Below, one piece after another: positions 10,269-23,350 of a stretch of 64,000 nt of DNA; the stretch's first letter is position 1, and every line of letters begins with the position of its first letter. Position numbers and translations under genes: made by a program. The DNA lies in NCBI GenBank assembly GCA_011503125.2, contig WWBZ02000022.1, forward strand, positions 3,286,001 to 3,350,000. The letters are read 5' to 3'. Below the pieces are notes generated by a model, which was given only the letters and a program-made list of their open reading frames with translations, had not been told where the DNA came from and did not search any database. The DNA comes from Botryosphaeria dothidea (lineage: Eukaryota; Ascomycota; Dothideomycetes; Botryosphaeriales; Botryosphaeriaceae).

Positions 10269-11387
10269 CTACTCTGAAGTGCCCTTATCGTCCCCACCGC
10301 TTCTTTGCCTCCTCGCCTTACAATACCAATCCACGTACAACTCAGGCGTCCAAACCTTATCCTGCTTGAAGACGTGCAGATCCAACGGATCCCCCTCCCA
10401 AACGTACGCAACCGCCTTCACGCTCATCATCCCCTCCGACCCCGCAACCCTCGTGCCCACCAACACCTCCCTCTTCCCCCACACCTTCTCCTCCGCCGCC
10501 ACACCCATATCCTGCAGCCCAACCTCCAGCAGCCCGTCCAACCGCGCATGCTGCTCCGCCGAAAGCCCCAGCACCAGCCGCCCCTCCACGCCCTCCTGCT
10601 CAACCACGTCGCGGATGTAGTACCGCAGGCGCGTGCACCCGTGCGGCAGCACCGCCGCCGTGGGCGCCGCGCCGCGCACGCAGTACCTGTTCCAGCCGCC
10701 CAGCGTGGCGGGCACCATGCGCTGCGTCCAGTGCTTGGTCGCGGCGGCGCTCGGGGCGGGGCCGGCGCCCAGCGCGCCGGCCAGCTGCGCGGGGAACTGC
10801 CAGTGGCCGTAGACGAAGAGCGGCGGGGGCGACGTGGCGTCGAAGAGAGGGGTGACTTCGGCTTGGGAAAGGGCGCGCTTCGCTGTGGCAAGGAAACTCG
10901 GGGGGAGGGCGACGGTGCCTGGTGGTGGCTGGGCGATCGAGGCGAGGAAGGCGTCGGGCTCGTTGGCGGCGCGCGTGATGGGGTGGGCTTTGCGGTGCTT
11001 GCGCGCGGCGAGGCGGCGGGCGGTGGAGTCTGGGGAGGGGTCCGGGCTGTGGCGGATGAGGACGGTGGTGGGGTAGCGGGATTGGAGGGCGGTGGCGGTG
11101 CGGTCGGCTTCTTCGGGGTCGAGTGTGCGGTCGAGGCGGACGGTGATGTGCGGCTCGAGGAGGAGGCGTGGGTATGGTGTTGGTGTGTCGATGCGCATGC
11201 CGGCGGTGCGAGCGAGGAGGCGATCCGCAGAGGAGTTTGGGTCGAACGAGCCGCCGCTGGAGAACGAGTGGTATGGCGTCTGCTTTGGCGTGCTGTTGGG
11301 CGTGTGAGGCATGCCTGATGGTGAGGTGGAAATCGTCGTCTCAGAGGTAAGGTCCGGCGGCTCGGAAGAGAGGGATGAGTCTGACAT
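10269..11387 (-). CDS. AIG2-like (gamma-glutamyl cyclotransferase fold) protein
   Basis: Single-exon 372-aa protein starting at ATG 11387. Residues 1-185 are low-complexity (Ser/Thr/Pro, then Arg-rich) and probably disordered. An AIG2/GGCT-like domain follows from about residue 188: the first strand PPPLFVYGHWQFPAQLAGAL corresponds to the FFYGTLM.P..L motif, and the domain ends with a strand YVWEGDPLDL and a terminal KVWTPELYVDWY helix as in other AIG2-like proteins. The usual YGTL/YGSL loop that contacts substrate is changed to YGHW, so cyclotransferase activity is doubtful. The long N-terminal extension is unusual. Family moderately sure, function unknown. Confidence 0.7.
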   Translation of the reverse strand: MSDSSLSSEPPDLTSETTISTSPSGMPHTPNSTPKQTPYHSFSSGGSFDPNSSADRLLARTAGMRIDTPTPYPRLLLEPHITVRLDRTLDPEEADRTATALQSRYPTTVLIRHSPDPSPDSTARRLAARKHRKAHPITRAANEPDAFLASIAQPPPGTVALPPSFLATAKRALSQAEVTPLFDATSPPPLFVYGHWQFPAQLAGALGAGPAPSAAATKHWTQRMVPATLGGWNRYCVRGAAPTAAVLPHGCTRLRYYIRDVVEQEGVEGRLVLGLSAEQHARLDGLLEVGLQDMGVAAEEKVWGKREVLVGTRVAGSEGMMSVKAVAYVWEGDPLDLHVFKQDKVWTPELYVDWYCKARRQRSGGDDKGTSE

Positions 11388-12898
11388 GGTTGAACATTGA
11401 CACGTCGCTGTCGCCTGTACCTCCGGTGGATGAGGTTTTAAGATGTTGTTTTTGGCCTAAAGTGTAATTTTGAGGTGCTGAGAGAGAATAAAAAGTGCGG
11501 AAGGCGCGACGGTACGAAGGTGATTGCATCATGGTGCTGGTGATAGAGATTTTGATAATTTGGCGTGAATGTGAAAACAACCTTGACAAGGTGATGAAAT
11601 CTCTTGTAGTAGCATAGAGACATACATTATACTGTTCCAACTGTTGCATTCTATTCCCGCAAGTGCTTTAACTGTTCGTGAAAACATGAAAATAGTGTTT
11701 TCCACCGAGCAAGTCTGCACACTTAGACTGCAGCCCAACTTTCGAACGTACAAATCCAAGCCCTGAAAGAACTACTATCGCAGGATCAGACTGCGGCTAC
11801 AGACATGAAACGAGTCTGCCAAAGCGAGGCAGATGCAGAGTTGTCAGACTGGATCCAATACATTGGGCTGTGTCGCTGTAGGACAGAGGGGAAATTTTCG
11901 ACGTACTCAGGAAGGGTGTGGCAAAATGTCTCACATCGTGTGAACAGCAGTCCGTGTGGGGAAAAAAAAAAGATGTAGGAGCATCAGAGCACACGATGCT
12001 TGTGACAAAGTGTTGTGGTTGGATAGGGAATTGCATAAGCTGTAAAGCTCGGTATATTCGACCAATTCACCGAAGGGCGACAGTGGTCCACATACTCCCG
12101 CAAGAAGGCATCAACCCGAGGTCAATGAAGCTTCAATCATGCCATCTTTCAGGAATGGGGTCTTCGGTATCAAACACGAAGACTCTGAGAAATTCCGGGG
12201 GTGGGCTCAATGGCTTGCCGGGAGGCAGAGTTAGGACGCAGAAGGAAGCAGTAGTTGGAATAGACTTATTGGGGGCTTGATGTACTGCTCAGTAATCGAG
12301 TTTGCCGACAGAGCCTCTGATGGTTAGTGTGAGCGGTGGAGAGAAGTTTGCCAGTGCTGGCCAAGGATGTTGAGGGGCGGGATCGGCAACAGTGACCATG
12401 TAGGAAGTATGGTGTTGAGAGCTTATCTCCGCAGGCAGAAGGATTACGCAGGACCCTGAGAGCTGAGTCGTTCGCGCGGGCGTCAATGCAGGCACATGTG
12501 CAGCGCCACTTGGAAAAGGCCAGCTGGCGCGCGTCTGGCAGGCGGTGGAGGCGGCGGGACGGATGGATGGTTTCAAATCAGGGCGGCCAAAGGGCGTGTG
12601 GTCCAGCGGGTTCGACGGGCTTCTGCCCTTGGACGCGGTCGCGGCGGCGAAGAGGGTGCCCGTATGCGGCCTAGCGCCGGCGCGCCCAAGCTCGGTGCTC
12701 AGAACCACCGGCTAACATCATCATCGCCAGCGTCTGTCGCTACATAAGCTTCGACGCCCCAACCTCATCCAACCCTCTGCATCCACCTACCCCCGTCACT
12801 CCCGGGTCTCCTCTCCCACCTACTCTGCAGCTTCGACAACACCCTCCGCCCCTCCATTCCTTCCTGACCCCCGCGGATCTCTCGCTGCGACCGCAATC
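11388..12898. other. Intergenic region between AIG2-like gene and CDC48
   Basis: 1.5 kb separating divergent genes. Short frames on both strands (for example minus 12289-12708) show no family features. The final 150 bases before ATG 12899 are strongly C/T-rich, as expected for the CDC48 leader. Confidence 0.45.
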
Positions 12899-15604
<2,706 letters not shown>

Positions 15605-16522
15605 ACGACTCAACACTGGACGAGGCGATTAGATAATGGGATTTGCATGAACGGGTTTTCTTCGGTGTCTTCACGGCGGTCGCTGGTGCTAAGGTCAAGT
15701 CCATAGACGATTTCCCTTTTTCTCTTACTTTCCTGAAGAAAGTGCTTTTCCATCGTAGTTTACGAGCAGCAGTCGCGTGCGCGAAGAGAGGAAGTGGTAA
15801 TTGCCGGAGTGTCTTGTTGCACATGAAAGATGCTTCGGTAGTTGGAAAAGTCGAGGAAAGATGGAAGAATTGCATGGCAAGCCACCTCTATCAGTAGTAT
15901 GGTAGCTTAGGAAATAACTAGCTTGATAAAGTTTACGAAAGATCACGCACGAATCTGAAATTAAGAAGAAGAATTGTGATTTATTATAATAATGGTCAAA
16001 GCGTAGCTATCGTGTCAATTCACAGTAAAGGGACAGCTGCTTCCTTAATGATACATGCATCTGAGTGCTTGACAGCCAAGATTGTACCGCGATGTCCTTC
16101 GCGTCTGTGCTATACGCTCATCTCTTCTGAAGTTATTCACCAAAAATGCCACCAAGAATGATGTGAAATGTAACCCATTTCTTTTGGTCTTCTCGAATCG
16201 TCCGCTCCATTGCGTCCTTTCGTCATCGTGCCACGACTCGCCCGATGGTGGCAGCTCGTCGTGCATAGGAAAGCGAATTCCTTTGCACGAACATACCCAA
16301 TAACAAAGATATTTCAAGGGTAATAGGTTACTGTGTCCGAAGCGTGTAACGCTAAAAGTCGTTCTCTGGCGTGCCGCGGGGTCGAGTCGTTCATGTGTGT
16401 CGTATTCAGTCGCCGTCCAAGAGTTCCACATCAAGAACGGGACCGGCGATATCCTCCCCAAACAGGACGAAGGAGCCAAATATCTCTCCCTAACAAAACG
16501 TATATGCCGCGTTTCCATCCAA
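15605..16522. other. Intergenic region, converging 3' ends
   Basis: 918 bases between CDC48 (+) and the small minus-strand gene. AT-rich toward 15900-16050. Open frames here (plus 15643-15897, minus 16045-16530) have no domain signature. I see nothing else. Confidence 0.45.
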
Positions 16523-16963
16523 TCAGTCAAACGTGATGTCGCAAACGCCCTCGACCTCCTTCCGCACCGCCTTGATGCCCTCCTTCACGGCCTTGTCCGG
16601 GATGCGTATGCTATCGGCGCTCCTCGCCGCACCCGTCTCCGCGCCTCCGCTGTTCTTGTCGCCGTTGGTCGCGTGGCCGTTTTGCTCCTTGTCCTTGTCG
16701 CCGCCGGCCTGCCGCGTGTCCTCGAGCACCCGCGCCATCAGCTCGTCGTACGACGCGCACTCGCCGCTGCGCAGGAGGTTGAGGACGTGGGCGCGCAGCG
16801 CGTGCGTCCAGCCGGACTCCTGCAGCGAGTGCTGCAGCGCCGCTTGGATGCGCGGGATCGAGTTGGCCGAGAAGAGGGCGGCGGTCAGCTGGGCCGTTTG
16901 CGAGGACGTCAGGGCCGAGGTCGTGTGCGCGAAGGAGACGGGTTTGGCGTCGGCGGAGGGCAT
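16523..16963 (-). CDS. Conserved-looking small protein of unknown function
   Basis: Single-exon 146-aa ORF with ATG at 16963. Residues 10-80 are predicted mostly helical (TSSQTAQLTAALFSANSIPR, ALQHSLQESGWTHALRAHVLNLLRSGECASYDELMARVLED), followed by a Gly/Asp/Asn-rich linker and a second helical segment (IPDKAVKEGIKAVRKEVEGVCDI). The alternation of amphipathic helices and linker looks like a real protein, and codon bias is GC-rich in third positions. I do not recognise the family. The short helical N-terminal module could be a protein-interaction unit; that is inference. Confidence 0.6.
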   Translation of the reverse strand: MPSADAKPVSFAHTTSALTSSQTAQLTAALFSANSIPRIQAALQHSLQESGWTHALRAHVLNLLRSGECASYDELMARVLEDTRQAGGDKDKEQNGHATNGDKNSGGAETGAARSADSIRIPDKAVKEGIKAVRKEVEGVCDITFD

Positions 16964-18618
16964 GGTTGTTTGTGGGGAAAGGGTTTTTTGTTTTTCGTTT
17001 GTCGCTGGCGGTACGGTCGAGAGTTGGTGATGATTACGGTTTTTTTTCCCTTGGCGTTGTGGTCAGGCGTGTCTCGGTTTGAGGTTTGTATGCTTTCCGT
17101 CCGTGAGCAGCTGAGGACTTGTTTCAAAGAGCGGGCTGCGGGACGGCGGTCGAAAGCTTGTATCGGAAATTGTAATTGTGGGGGAAAGTGAGATGAAGAC
17201 AGGCCAATAGTTAGCGGCGCAAACGCAGCTGGAGACGGGTCCGAAAGCTTGGCTGGGATGGGAACAAAAGGGAGCTTCCCGGCAATGCGGCCTGTGCCCG
17301 GGAAAAACGCGTTTGGTGGGTGAGCGTGACGAAAGGTATCTGGGGGAGCTGTGGATGGCGGAGAGAGCTGAGGTGCGGTCTAGAATTGGCCGGGTGGAAT
17401 TGCGCGTGTTTCGGGTTCAGGATGACGTTGATCGGTGGCATTTGAGGGGTCCACTGGGTGTGAGCGAGTGGGCCGGCCGCGGCTGAAAGCGCGGAAGACG
17501 GGCAGCAGGGCTGTCGGGATGTTGGATGAGCCGTGCCGTGGGGACAGTCGACTGGCTCGCGGTGGTCGGCGGGTTCGCAATTGTGGCTGCAGCGGCGATT
17601 GAGTGGCCAGCACGCCTTGCGTCTGAGGTGCTTGCGGAAGTCGGCAGGCGTTGGACGGCCGACGAGGACGAGATGGCGCGGCAAGGTGCAGCTCAGGGCC
17701 AAGGACGCCGACAACAACGGGCGGAATGCGTGGATGGAGGCGAAGGGCTCTTGAGAGACGGCACAACAATGGCACTGGGCTGCATAAACGCGTTCGGCCG
17801 GGTGTCCCTCGTGGCGGACTCGGATCCCAGACGGCAGCAGCGTCGCAGGGTATTTGTGGGCGTCGCACTGGCGGCTATACTAGAGGCCGGCGTGCTATAG
17901 TTGGTGCTTGATGCGCGGCCTTGGAGGCGCGCTCCAGATTGGGCTAACGCTACGCTCACTGGTCTCGCCGCACTCGCACCTGCACCACCACAGCCCTTCA
18001 CCACGATACACGCAGCTCTGTCCGGCCGAAGCCAACCACGGTGCTTGTCCAGCACGCCTCGCCGTCCTGCTCGCGCTTGTCTGCTCGCGCGCCGCTGCTA
18101 GTCCTCCGCTCCCCTGGCTGCGTGGTCCCCAGCCAGCCGCCGCTGCGCCGCCTACCGACTCCCGCAAGCGCCAACTCCTCCGCCCGCTGCGCGCGCTCAA
18201 CCCACCAGGCCCTGTCTCCCAGCACGCCCTTCCCTCGCACCGCTCCGCCTTACCCCACGTGCACGCGGCCGTACCGGGCGATCGCGCGCTACTCTACCTG
18301 ACACGCCCACCCAGAGGCCTGGACTATACACAGCAGGGTGCCAGCTCAATCTCGCTTCTGTCTCAGCAGGGTTGGCTGCGCCTGGCAAGTCAGTGAGGGC
18401 ACTGGCAGCTCCTCCACAGCAGCCACCGCACAAGGCTAAGCTCGAGGCTCCGGCTCTATCGCTGTGCCACCGCTCTGCGATAACAGAGCTCTGGTCTGGA
18501 ACCATCCCTCGCTCGCACTGTTGCTCCTCCCCGACAACTGCGCCTCCCAGTCCAGCCTAAGCCGCCCGCGAACGCCGCCTGAGCTCCCGCAGTCGATGCC
18601 CCTCCCACCTGAGCAGCC
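16964..18618. other. GC-rich intergenic region upstream of STE50
   Basis: 1.65 kb with strong GC content and many overlapping open frames on all six frames, none with a recognisable domain. The part from about 17900 to 18618 is C/T-rich on the plus strand and may be a long leader of STE50. No gene supported. Confidence 0.45.
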
Positions 18619-20234
18619 ATGGCCACGTACAGATCTGCATACCAGGAGGATTCCGACGCCGACGACGAGTATGAACGTAGCGTCATCACCTCGCCCACCC
18701 TGCCGCCCGACCACGAGCTCAGCCCAACCGATTCCGAGCCGCCATCCGCAGAACATACTCCCACTACCTTCACCCATTCGGCAGACAGCTATGCGAGCCC
18801 CAAGGGCGTCATAAACACCTGGACCTCAGAACAGGTGGCGGACTGGATATCGAGCCTGGGGCTGGGACAGTATGCGAGGACATTCCTGGGTGTGTATATA
18901 TCTGCCAAGAATCCATTGACTGCTTGCTGACCGTTTGCAGAGGAAAATGTGGATGGCGATGCGCTGATTGCGCTGCAACATGCGGAATTGAAGGAGATGG
19001 GCATAAACAGTGTTGGCCATCGTCTGACCGTCTTGAAGAGCGTGTATGATGTCAAGGCCAAGCAAAACGTGCCCATAGAACCGGACCATTATGTGCCTCT
19101 CTGTAGGTCTCCCTTGTTGTGGTTGATGTCGTGGAGAGTCTGACAATTATAGCTGCCGAGACAACGGCACAGGAGACAGCGCCAACTCAGGACGATTTTG
19201 CGCGGATTATACAGATCATCAAGGACCGCGACGATCGTATTCAGAGCGCCGAAGCCGAGCTACGGGCGATGAAGGAAGATCTCAACCGCATGGCAGATGA
19301 GAATAGGAAGCTGCGCGAGGACGTGCTTCCGGTGGTGCGGGAGGCTAAGAACCGATCACAACCGCTGCCAACACCGGATGCGCAAGAACGAGATCACATC
19401 ACCTCGCCACCAACACAAGAACGCTCAGGTAGCAGTCTGTCCCGCAAGTTTTCGACGAAGAAGTTATTTCTGGGGTCGGCACCCAAAAACCCATCTCCGA
19501 CCATTCACGAAGGCCGAACCTTAACCGATACCTCAAACCTCGATCCCTCAGCTGCGGCGATGGCCGCGTCAAACCATCTCACGGCCTCCATAAGCGGCGG
19601 CCCGCATTCAGGGTCTCAACCGGCATCATCGCCGCACCAGCACCCCCAACCCTCGCCTACGTCTCCCGCATACAGCACACACCAGATCGCATCACGGTCA
19701 CGCTCCCACACCAACGACGATCGCAACTCCGTATACTACGACCGCGACGGGGTGCGGGGCGCTACACCCGCACCTTCGCATCGCGAGCGTGACCGGGACC
19801 GGGACCGGGACCGGGACCCACCGCTATCCGCTGGCCGCAATGCTGAAACCGCATCAATCGCTCCGTCTACCGCCGGTACGTCGAGAGGAGGCGAATCGTC
19901 GAATCCGCAGGTCGAAATCTTCAAGTCCTTCCGCGTCAGCATCGACGATCCTTGCCACAAAGTGCTCCCAGTCGCGCTCAAGAAATACAATATCACAGCC
20001 GACTGGCGGCAATACGCACTGTACATTGTTCACGGTGATCAAGAGCGCTGCTTAGGCTTGAATGAGCGGCCACTCATTCTGTTCAAGCAGCTGGATCGCG
20101 AGGGCAGAAAGCCGATGTTTATGTTAAGAAAACACGCTGCGCCGGTAGAAGGCCACAGCAGCACCATCAACCCCGGCGGAGGCACGTATCCAAACCAGAC
20201 TGGTCAGACACTGGTCCCTGGAGGTGTACTATGA
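18619..20234 (+). CDS. STE50: Ste50-type MAPK cascade adaptor (SAM and RA domains)
   Basis: Three exons (18619-18889, 18941-19102, 19153-20234) sum to 1515 nt, 504 aa. The protein links the MAPKKK Ste11 to upstream Cdc42/PAK and membrane sensors in pheromone, filamentation and osmotic-stress signalling. Seen: an acidic Ser/Thr/Pro N-terminus; a SAM domain at about residues 64-135 (INTWTSEQVADWISSLGLGQY, ENVDGDALIALQHAELKEMGI) interrupted by intron 1; a short coiled coil (IIQIIKDRDDRIQSAEAELR); a ~200-residue low-complexity linker with an Arg-Asp repeat near 19790-19815; and a Ras-association domain at about 396-475 (VEIFKSFRVSIDDPCHKVLP through FMLRKH). Domain order and spacing match the family. 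Confidence 0.93.
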
Positions 20235-21196
20235 GTTCCTAGTCCCGGAGCACTGTTTGTTGTTGGATAACCAAAAAGTTTCATTTTCGTTTCTGTCGCG
20301 TTGGGATGTGTTGGACCGGCAGAAATTCCACATGTTTTCATTTTCCTCTTCGTTCATCTTCGGGCTCGGATGAGAGTCATTTCCGCAGTATTTTCTTTCC
20401 TTTTCATTCGGCAGCTTTCTGCCTCCCTCTACTTAGTCAGGCTTTTATTACCTTCTTCCGTCGGGGGGATCTCGGTCCCCCCAACAGTCCGTCTTCATTT
20501 CGTTTCTCCTTACGTGCGACGGCAGACATAGTTCGGGCGTTTTCCCAGTTTCCTTTCGATTCTCGACCTTTGGTTAGCTGCCTTGCTCCTTTGACACGTT
20601 GCTGGTGATTCTTCCCTTTTCGGAGCAAAGCATTACGAGTGGCTTCCAGCGATTTCCTTTGTGTGTTTTCTTACTGTTTCGGGGACAACACGGGTGCATT
20701 TGGGGGAGGCTGCAGAGGAAAGCAAGGTCGGATTCGAGGCGTTGCCGCCGAGCGATGGCCATGACCATGGCGGGCGGGGCAGTGTTGCGCACACGGAAAT
20801 TAGAGAAGGAAAGGAGAAACGAGGGGTCGAATTTTGGACGCAACTGTGCTTCTGTGGCTATGTAGGAAGAAAAACGTGAAATGAAAAACGGCTTCACCGG
20901 AGAGACGGAAGTACATGAGGTTTTCCCAAAAAGGCGATGCTCTTGGCTGCACTAGACCAAAAGCGGATAGGGTGGATCTGTGTAACGGTACAGGGATCGC
21001 GACGCTTGACTTCACGCTTCTTCTCGCTGCCCACGCGCCCAAACTGGTCTAATGACGCCTCATCCGCCTGCGTGTGTCCGCGCTGCTCGGCGAGAAGCTT
21101 TCCTCTCGCGACCCGCCACTAGCAGAAACTCCATTTGCGCCTCCCCGGAGAACTGACTCTCAAGCATCGTCGTGCCCACGGACTTAGCGCGCTACC
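20235..21196. other. Intergenic region after STE50
   Basis: 962 bases. T-rich from about 20270 to 20600, likely the STE50 3' UTR and terminator zone, then C/T-rich just before ATG 21197. No gene supported. Confidence 0.45.
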
Positions 21197-22732
21197 ATGT
21201 CGGACCATGACGGCACAACACCTCTGGATCGCCATCTCGCCGAGCTACGCCTAGACTACGTCCGTCGGACGACGGCTGATCCAACCGCCGCCGGCGCGCC
21301 TTCTGCCCTCGCGCTGCCTCGCCAGACCACTACTTCCAGCATCCTGGCAACAGACACGCCAGAACAGCAGCAGCACCAGTCAGCCTTGCTAAGACTTCCC
21401 CACGACATCCGTCTCCTCATCTGGGAAGAGGCTGTCGGAAAACGGTACCTGCACCTTTCGCAGTCATACAGCGAGCACGCGACCTCCTCCGCGACTGCTT
21501 TGGCTCAGCAACAGCATGGCCTTAGCGGTCGTGGTTATTTCGGGCAGCGTTGTCTAGAGTGCAAACCGTCATGCTATCACTGCACACTTTTGGCTGCGAC
21601 AGAGTTTGTGGATTTCGATGTCAAGCTGGCCGCGAGGAGGAGAGCGAACGCGGACGTAAGAGGCGTGGTAGCGGTTGTGTTGGTTTGCAGGCTTGTGTGA
21701 GTTGCGATTTCAAGTGTCTCTGGCTCTATCTACTCTATTGCCTTTCTGGTTTACACATCTGTGGACATGAATTGCAGGCGGCACATTTCCCACATCATCT
21801 GGCGCAGAAGACGGCACACGGCGGGATGCATGACCAAAAACCACCCGAAGAACGGCTGAAAGGCACGCGCCGGTTAATACGAGACTCGACACAGATACAA
21901 CGAAGCCGTCCCGTTCCTCTACAAAAGCAACACCTTCCAGTTCACCTCGCCGCGAACCCTCACCGGCCTCCACGAGCAGCTGCGCACCCCGCGGTGGAAC
22001 ACCATCCGCACGTTACACCTCCACTGGAGCTTCCGCGCCCCGCTCTTCGCGCACTACCACGCCCTCATGCAGCAGCTCCGCACCTCCACCGCCGACTCGG
22101 CCTCGAACACCCCGGCGGCTCCGTCCCACCAGCAGCAGCAGCAGCAGCAGCCAGACTACCCGGTCCTGACGGACGACGACCTCGACGCCGTCGTCGTCGG
22201 GGGGGAATCCGGCCGCAACCAGGAGCAGCGCCAGCCGTTCGACCCCACCCTCGACTCGATGCTCTACTGGCAGCACCCGCTGCTCGAGTCGATGCCGAGC
22301 ATGGAGATCGACCGCGCGCACTGGGAGTGGGAGCACTGGCGCGACGCCTGCACCGCCGTCAGCAGGATGCGCGGGCTGCGTGACCTGCGCATCTGCCTGC
22401 GCACCGGCTTGGTCGCCGCGCCGGGCCAGATGGCGCTGTTCCTCAGCCCCTTGCGAAATGTCAGATTGGCTGACGGCGCGAGCGAGGCGGAAGTGGTCGG
22501 CGCGGGCGGAGAATTGGTCGAGCGAGGAAGCGAGAGGGAGGCGGCGGCAGAGGAGGACGGGCAGGGGCGGTGGAAGCTCGGGCTCCTGTGCAACGACCGC
22601 GATGGATGGGCGGTGCAGCAGGCGTTGGACAAGGCGGGCTTCAGGTGCGATGTTTCGAGGCTTGTGGCGCAGTACTGGCCTGCGGGGATGGCACTGGAGC
22701 CGCCGCCGTTCAACGTGCAGTATCGAAGATGA
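21197..22732 (+). CDS. DUF7730-type (F-box-like) fungal protein
   Basis: Two exons (21197-21696, 21895-22732) sum to 1338 nt, 445 aa; the intron is long for this window (198 nt). Residues 60-80 read LLRLPHDIRLLIWEEAVGKR, the F-box-like opening common to this expanded ascomycete family. A Cys-rich stretch follows (QRCLECKPSCYHC), and the splice restores CRLVYNEAVPFLYKSNTFQF, the hallmark C-R-x-x-Y-x-E-A-x-x-x-L-Y-x-x-N-T-F segment. Downstream is a conserved-type helical region (RTLTGLHEQLR, WNTIRTLHLHW) with a polyGln insert at about 22130. Function is unknown; some members may act as substrate adaptors, which is speculation. The alternative of stopping at TGA 21698 loses the hallmark motif and is rejected. 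Confidence 0.8.
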
Positions 22733-23350
22733 GAATGGAAGAGGTGGTGTGGATGGACCTTCATTCTTTGGCTTGTCCTTCTTCTTCATCTTGCAAGATT
22801 TAGGATTGGGCAGTGTTTTTGCTTCTCTTTTTCTTGAAAGTGGTTCTTGGAGTGATAGATACCCCCGCTCGTTTCTACTTCTCCTCCAAATTTTATTCTA
22901 TGCTTTCTTCTCCGCGGTCGAGACATGTGGTGACAGTGATTTGTCTACTTGCTGAATATCTAGACTCTGCTTCCGGGAAAAAAGCAATAGGGCATATAAA
23001 CATCACAAGTAACTTCATCCTTCGCCCTCAGGGCATCAACAAAAACAGTGGCTCTCGTAGCCCATTGGTACGTCCTGATAATGAACCTGAAGAACTCACT
23101 CACTTGATCTTAGTCATCCACCCACAACCAAAAACGGCAATAAAGAGGAGACCGCGTCGGTTCGAAACCCACCCCCGACAAGGTCTCCACTATCCCGAAT
23201 AGCACTTGCGGGATTGTTGAAAGCTAACCAAAAAAAAACCCCCCCTAAGTAAACTGGCTTTGAGTCGGTTTCTTACGGCGGTGCCGGGCGAATCTACCCC
23301 CGGTTCGCTGGTTCTTTTGCTCTCTAGATCTGTTTTTTTCTACCTGCTGC
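22733..23350. other. Intergenic region, converging genes, with a hairpin
   Basis: 618 bases. Contains the strong stem-loop at 23147-23188 and an A9 C7 homopolymer junction at about 23230-23246. No ORF with family features. Confidence 0.45.
23147..23188 (+). other. Two-tier stem-loop containing a tRNA B-box-like sequence
   Basis: GGAGACC (23147-23153) pairs perfectly with GGTCTCC (23182-23188); inside it GTCGG (23156-23160) pairs with CCGAC (23175-23179), leaving a 14-nt loop. GGTTCGAAACC at 23159-23169 matches the Pol III B-box consensus GGTTCRANNCC exactly. The surrounding bases do not fold into a tRNA cloverleaf (no matching acceptor stem), and the best A-box candidate (TAGCCCATTGG near 23060) is imperfect. 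It could be a tRNA-derived relic, a terminator hairpin between converging genes, or a chance fold. Confidence 0.35.

Noticed and set aside
10305..11318. 337-codon plus-strand ORF opposite the AIG2-like gene
   Set aside because: Gly/Arg/Ala-rich shadow without any motif; the minus frame has a recognisable domain.
12289..12708. 139-codon minus-strand ORF between AIG2-like gene and CDC48
   Set aside because: Low-complexity, no family features, lies in the CDC48 promoter region.
19790..19820. Minisatellite or mobile repeat
   Set aside because: A short GACCGG repeat coding Arg-Asp within the STE50 linker; ordinary low complexity.
23050..23190. tRNA gene
   Set aside because: B-box is perfect but the acceptor and T stems do not pair as a cloverleaf and the A-box is imperfect; recorded only as a hairpin.
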